Positions 56,780 through 64,000 of a stretch of 64,000 nucleotides of DNA are shown in pieces; positions within the stretch are counted from its first letter, which is position 1, and every line of letters starts with the position of its first letter. A program made the position numbers and the translations under genes. Location: positions 1 to 64,000 of the forward strand of contig MCFH01000075.1 of NCBI GenBank assembly GCA_002104945.1, given 5' to 3'. The DNA is from Piromyces finnis (lineage: Eukaryota > Neocallimastigomycota > Neocallimastigomycetes > Neocallimastigales > Neocallimastigaceae). The notes beneath the pieces were generated by a model that was not told where the DNA came from, ran no database searches, and worked only from the letters and a program-made list of their open reading frames with translations.

Positions 56780-58856
56780 TTTTTGTTATATATTTTGTAT
56801 TATTTTAAAAATTATATTATTTTTTTTTACTTAAAATTTTATTGATAGTACTTATTAATATATATATTTGTCTATTTTGTATTATTCTATTAATTGTTTT
56901 AATTTTATATAAACTTTATGATTATATGTCTATTATATGCTCATTTAAAAGCGCTATTGTGTTATTAAAATATAGTTTAATTTTTGCGTTATTGTTTTAA
57001 TAATATATAGTTTTTTTTTTTTTTTTAGAAAAATATATTACTTTCAAAAATATAAAAAGTTTAAAATAGTTTTTAAAGAAATATTAATATATCTAAAGAG
57101 TTTAAAAAAATAATATTTTTTCAAATGTTTCTTTAAGGTTGACTTTTAACTATTATGTTACTTTTTAATATAAAAATATAATAAAATATTTATTTTTATT
57201 GTTTAAGCTTTGTTTTTTTTTTTTAATGTTTTATAAAATTTTGGTTTGTTTGTTTTTAACTTTTAAAAAAAGAATTTTTTCTTTTCCTTTGATTATAATA
57301 AAATAAATAACTTTTTTTTTCAAATAATAAATTTAAAAATATAATTTAAAAAAAAAAAATTTTTTTTTTGGCTATTTATATATTTTTGGATCGTCAATAA
57401 TTTTCATAGGATTAATTTAGTTAATTATTATTCATTCATTAAATTTTTTATTAAATTATTTTTTAAATATTTTATTATATGAAGTAGCATATATTAAAAT
57501 TATATTCCATTCAATTTAATTTTAAATAATAATAAAATTAATTATTTTTAATGAGGATGTACCAAATAATAATAAATAGTAAATAATAAATAAATAATAT
57601 ATGTTACAAATATATTAGCAATATATTCTGTATAGAAAGTAAAAAAAAATTTTCAACATTTCTTTTTCCACTATTATCATAATTTTAATGATATTATATA
57701 ATTAATTTAATTTTATTATATATTATTCTAGTTTTATAATATATTATTTTTTATTATTTATATTAAAGATGGCCATAATATGTAAACATAATATAATAAA
57801 GAAGTTAATATAAATAATAAAAAATTAATATTAGGTTTAATTAAGCAAATAAACGTAACTTTTTACTCTTTAATTAATATATATTTACAATTTATTCCAC
57901 CATATATTAACTTTATTTTTTATATAAAAAATTAAACTATTTATTCTTTAAAATGTCTGTCAAATACACTGTAAATATTATTATATATTATAATATAATG
58001 TAATATATACATAAATATTTCCAAAATAATTAAATACTATATTTGATGATTATTGGATAATATATGGATATAACATATTAATTAGTATATTAATTGTAAA
58101 TAGTATATATTTTTGCCATTTTCTTTATATATAAATAATATATTGAATCAATATATTTATAACATATTAAATTTAAATGATTTTTTGAAACATTGATGCC
58201 ACCATTATTTAATAAAGAATTCATTGAATTTTATTTATTACATTATTTTAATGTAATGTATTATAAACAAATGTAAAATAAATCATGTAAATATTGATTT
58301 TACTACAAATTAATCCATTAATTTATTTTGAAAAAAGTTAATATAAAAAAATGATAAAATATATATTAAATAATATATTGTTAATATAATGTTTCAATTC
58401 AAATTAAAAAAATTTCATATATTAATTTATATTGCTCCAGTTATATTTTATGAATAAATTTAAATGAATAATATCATTTTAATAAATTTTATAATAAAAT
58501 TAAATGTAGAAATCATAATAAAATAAATAAATAAATAAATGTATTTAGTATAACCTTTTAATATAAATAAATAGATAAATATTAAATAAATAAATAAATA
58601 AATAATTTATTAATTAGTTATTGTATATCATAATAATATGGAAGTAAACTAAATTTGTGCCTATCAATGACCACTTTTCATTTTCCATACTAAAAGAGAA
58701 AAAAAAGTATGAATCATTAATGAAAAAAGTCAACCTTCGTCCATTTTTTTTTATTAGATGCATTAAAAGGATAATAGAGATCTTTTTTTAGATGATAATG
58801 TCATTTTTTTTAACAAAATAACTACATTTTTTTTTAAAAATAAATGCCATAGTAGA

Positions 58857-58904
58857 AAATTTAGAATACACCAAAAAAAATTTTTTATGGTATATTCTAA
58901 ATTT
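58857..58904. repeat. Strong inverted repeat
   Basis: Arms 58857-58872 (AAATTTAGAATACACC) and 58889-58904 pair at 15 of 16 positions around a 16-base A/T loop. Confidence 0.85.
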
Positions 58905-59588
58905 GAATGATGTTTAACCTAAAAAACAACAACAGCATGAATACTCTTTTCAAAAAAAAAATTATAAAATACTACAATACATATAATAAAATCACTATAA
59001 ATAGATTTATTAATTTTTTTATTATTATACTAAAAATAAAAGGAAATAGGAATGACATCAAAAGAAAATACTACACATTCTTTATTACCTTTTAAAAAAA
59101 TTTTTTTAAACATTTACTAAAAATAACTTTAATTCAATCGATATCCATTTAAATTTATTTGCTACTGCCGTTGTTATCTTAAATACCTCTTTTATATTAT
59201 TATTAAGAATAAACTTTTTTTTAATAGCCATTTTTTCTTTTAATTGTCTTTTTTTTAAGTGTTTATCATTTTTAAAAATCATAAATAATATAAAAACTTT
59301 ATAAAGTTTTTTGAAGATATTCCTTGATGATGATGATACTTTTAATCTATTCATCAATTAATAAATAGAGTTAAATAGCTTAAATGTATTTTTTTTCAAA
59401 TGTACCAAAAAAAGAAGAGAAAAAAAAAGCTTTTCAAGTATGAAATTACTTTCAAATAAAACAGTTAATGCTTATAGAAATTATAATAAATGATATTTAA
59501 TATAAAAAAAAAGGTAATATATTATAGATAAATTATAAATAAATTATAAATGAATTATAAAAAATCATACAGTATTATAATTAAGTTT

Positions 59589-59664
59589 AATTATATGAAT
59601 TAACAACACCATTAAAATAATTTTTTAATTATATGAATTAACAACACCATTAAAATAATTTTAA
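59589..59664. repeat. 38-bp tandem duplication
   Basis: Two copies of a unit containing GAATTAACAACACCATTAAA at 59589-59626 and 59627-59664. They are identical apart from the end. Confidence 0.85.
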
Positions 59665-60082
59665 GTTTAAGCTCATTTATTTATTTTATCATTTGTTCAA
59701 GGTTCAAGATTAATTTGAATAGTAAAAATGATAAAAAAAAAAAAAAAAAAAGAAAAAGAAACTGCCGTTGAATGATAAAAAGTCCTTTTTTGGTTAAAAT
59801 TAAATTTTTCCTATAATTTGGTCGTCGATGTTAATTTAAATGATAAAAAAAATAAAAATGAATGACTTTTTATATACTATTAATTAATAACTATATTATT
59901 ATTAATAATAAATACTTATTTAATGAGCATTTATTTTATATTATCAACGCTAAAAAGAAAAAATAAAGCTGCCATTGATCATGAATTATATTATAAATGG
60001 TAATGTAAATTATATTTTCCTTTTTATTATTTTAATAAGGAACAATTCTAAATAATTAAAATACTAATAAATAATTAATCAT

Positions 60083-60457
<375 letters not shown>

Positions 60458-63400
60458 ATTATATAAATTTTATTTAATATAATTTTTATTGAATTATTAA
60501 AAATAATCCTATTAATATATTGTAATTATACTAATAATATATTGTATAAATGAAATAAAAGAATGACCATCTTTTTTAATAATTAACTAATTAATTAATG
60601 GTATTAGGAAGAGGTAAAAATCAATAGATGATTTAGGCTAAAGTAACCCCCATTAAAAAAAAGGTTAGTAAAATGAGTAAGGGGATCATGATAGATCATG
60701 ACGGTTTAAAAAAGAAACGGTAAATGAACTAGATAGGCATTTTTTTTAATAGGTAACTCTTGTTAGTCATTAAGAAAAGTTTTAAATAAAGGTAGGGGTT
60801 TTAAATAAGCAGTATGACATGATTCTTTCATCATTAATATCTATATATTTAATTATTATAAATAATAATAAATAGTATGATAATGATGATGAATTATAAA
60901 ATAACTTTTGATGTGCAGATGATGCCACTCTTTAACTTTATATTTCATAATAAATGACCTTTATCTATAAAATCAAATTAAAAGTCCTATTAAATAATTT
61001 TAAAAAAAATACCTTTTTTGATTTAATAAATGATAAACTTTTCTTTCTTTTTTTAAAAATAAAAAAAGATTGGAGAAATAGAATGCCATTCTATTTATAA
61101 ATAAATAAATAGAAAAAAAGATTGTATCTATCTAAATTATCTATATTACTATGAAAGGGATCATTTTATCTATAATTTATAAATAATGTATGGTATTAAT
61201 ATCATTTGAATAGTATATACTACATTATAACTACTATATTATAATGTATAGGTTTATTATTTGTTCAGATGTAGGTTATAATACCTGTAAAGGCCTTACA
61301 ACTTTAACATTCAACAACTACTACTACAAAAACAAAAACTACTACTACCACTACCACTACCAATTCCTTCCACTCAATGATTAAACAAAAGCCTTATCTT
61401 CATTTCACAAACAAAAGTATCAAAAGTATTATATTAATTAAATGTATAAATAAATATAAAATTAAATAAATATTATATTTGTAATTTAATGGAAAATCAT
61501 TATTAAAATAAATAAATTAAGAAATTGTACTTTTATATTCACATTAATAACAATAATATATAATAAGATATGCTATTAATATATGTAAATATTTATTTCT
61601 TACTATTTTATAAAAAAATAATCCTTTAATATTTCGTACAATTATAATATATGTTAATATATAAATTTAAATCCTTTTAATTGATTAATCATTTAAATTA
61701 AAAGTTTCAATGAAAAAGCGATTTTACTAAAATTTTGAATTTTTATCAATAATCAACCATAAAAATTTGGTTGAAAACTCTTTGTTCTTTTTTGTACATT
61801 ATGCAATGTACATTAATTGTTAATTGTTTTTGTACAATAAAGAAAAAAGATGAAAAGGCACAACAACTACAAAATGTTAAATTCAAAATATAATCCACTT
61901 TTAAAAGTCTGAAATTTCAAAATTTTATATTAAATTCAAAGTTTGAAGGACTACATTTAATTCTATAATAATTGGACATTTTAATGTATTTATGAATTAG
62001 AAATAAACACAACTGTAATGGTGTCAATTTACCAAGTTTGAATAATTTATTGACTACTTTGCTATTCATTCATTTATTTAATATTATATTTATTTAATAT
62101 TATAATTTTTTATTCATTTATTATTTCAAAGAGTAAATTATTTAATAAACTTTTTAGTTTTAAATTAAAAAAGAAAAGAATAATAAAAAAAGAATCTAAT
62201 ATTTTGTAATATAAATTAAATTGAATATAATATATATTATAATATATTGTGTAATACAAAAATAATATATGAACCATGAATTTTTCTATTAAAAAGAATT
62301 AATAAACGAATGAATAAATAATATATTAAATAAATAAATGAATGATAAAATTTTTAAAGGAGAAAAAAATGTAGAATTGAAAAAACTTTTTACTATTGTT
62401 TCTAGGTAGAAATAACAAATAATAATTCACTATTAGTATCAAAGGCCAAAATACACAAAGCCTCCATTGGCTATAGGAATGAGGTGTAAAGGGCTACTTT
62501 TTCTTATTATTATCACTAATTAATCTTGATAAGAGGCAATCCTACTTCATAATCCACCAATTTTCTTTAAACCTAATAATTACGATTATTATTTATACTC
62601 ATCAAAATAATGTAAACAAAAATTGACTTTTTTTTTATCACTTACATATACCTCTCAATTATTTATTTTATTGAATAATGTATACATAATGTAACAAAAA
62701 AGTCTTTAAATTCAATTGTATAAATTGTATACATGAAATAAATATATATTTAATAAATTAATCTTAAATAGAATTTTTAAAATCTAACCTTTTCAGTTTA
62801 TTAGGTAAATAATATATGAATTATTAAGAATAGTGTTATCTATAATATGGAGTAAAAAGATAAAAATAAAAAAGAAACTGGAATTGTTGACTTCAATTCA
62901 ACATTCTATTATTATTTTAATTAAATATTTAAACTTTTACAATAGGAAATGAAATGTTTTTATTATTAATAATTTATTCTTTAGTAATTAGAGAAATGAT
63001 TTAAAACTAGAGTATATTACGTATACAGTATGTATACAATAATATATTGATACTATTTTTATAAATTATTTATTTAAACTTATCATTAAAAATTTTAATT
63101 AAATTTTATAAAGTTATATTTTAATATATAAAATATTCATATATTAGAATATACATGCAATATATTATGGCTTATATGTAATTATTAATTGTAAAAAAAG
63201 AGGCTAAATAAATTATGAATGAAAAAAAAATTAATAAATGAAATTATATTTGAATTATATATTGTAGTATAATGTAATTATATTATTTTTAAAAATTAAT
63301 CTAAAAAATAATTTCATGGTAAAATAGTGTTAATGGTTACTAAAAGCCTAGCATGAAGAGTGGTTAAATTTAGTAAGACAAATTTTTATTATTTAGAAAG

Positions 63401-64000
63401 ACTATTGTTCTAGAGTTTTTTAAGCTTTTTTTTTTTTTAATTTTTTAAAATACTTTAAATTTAACAATATATTTAGGTACTATAACTACAACATACTACT
63501 ACAAAAGTTATTACTTTCGTAAATCTAAAAAGAAATATAAAATGATTTTATTTTATATATTTTTAACTCTCAAATACCAAATTTTTAATCTTTATACTCA
63601 TATCATTTACTTTCCTTTCTTTTTCTTTCTTTTTTTTAATTCTACACTATAATTACCCTAACAACATTAAAATAAAAAAAGAACTTCTCTTTTTAAACTT
63701 TTTTTAATTTTACTGTTTATTGTATATGAAAAAAATGTATATCTATATAAATAAACAAATACAAATATAATTCATAAATTTTAAATAAATGTATTTTATA
63801 TATATATTATTGTAAATGAATTTCTTTTTTTTTTTTTATTTAATTAAAAAAAAAAAAGTCTAGGCTCTTTAGATTTTTTTGTAAATGGAAAATATAGAGT
63901 TTGAATGGCACCTTAACACTATTAATCCTATAGATATAATAGAGAATCTTATAATGAATATTACAATTTATATAAATTAATGATAAGAAAATGAATATTT

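Noticed and set aside
59106-59357. 83-codon Lys-rich frame
   Set aside because: Composition follows the AT-rich background; no domain, signal peptide or neighbour supports it.

Overview
The window looks like a nuclear contig from an anaerobic gut fungus (Neocallimastigomycota). The reasons are extreme A+T richness, long A/T homopolymers and microsatellites, asparagine-rich low-complexity coding tracts, short AT-rich spliceosomal introns, and above all a secreted CE1 esterase that carries two fungal-type dockerins. Genus cannot be decided from the sequence alone.

Left part (1-28.4 kb) is a graveyard of LTR retroelements. tRNA-Ser(UGA) at 1475-1556 and tRNA-Cys(GCA) at 13615-13686 bracket a nested Ty1/copia cluster. 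Copia-1 (1689-7590) is intact, with identical 356-bp LTRs and one 1696-codon gag-pol. It sits inside an older, inverted LTR of its own family. Copia-2 (7859-13371, minus strand) is decayed and sits inside a further LTR of the Copia-1 family. Copia-2 itself carries an insertion with a tRNA-like Pol III promoter, probably a SINE. A Ty3/gypsy chromovirus-like element (13755-21609, minus) follows. It has a textbook -1 frameshift signal between gag and pol, one homopolymer frameshift in pol, and LTRs that face each other instead of repeating directly. After a gene-free AT-rich stretch with a direct 0.8-kb duplication lies Copia-3 (25874-28.4 kb, minus), which stops at the integrase/RT border. All three copia elements share a primer-binding site matching the anticodon arm of tRNA-Lys(CUU), which implies priming by an internal tRNA fragment.

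Middle part (31-43 kb): a Cys-rich, acidic-tailed secreted-type protein gene (31889-33142) has lost its 5' end to a 5'-truncated LINE (33149-34313). A near-full-length APE/RT LINE (34314 to about 39290) then landed in the target-site duplication of the first. A structured, non-coding, A-tailed segment (39291-39980) lies upstream. Next is the best host gene, a three-exon dockerin-dockerin-ricin-type-CE1 esterase (40687-42641, minus), which would act in a cellulosome on feruloylated or acetylated plant polysaccharide.

Right part (43-64 kb) is gene-poor. It holds a GNAT acetyltransferase gene broken by a 7-bp tandem duplication (46500-47061), a 1296-residue secreted or anchored protein of six Cys-rich repeats (49204-53094), and a small 82-codon gene (56531-56779). 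The rest is AT-rich DNA with very long TTTA and ATT microsatellites.
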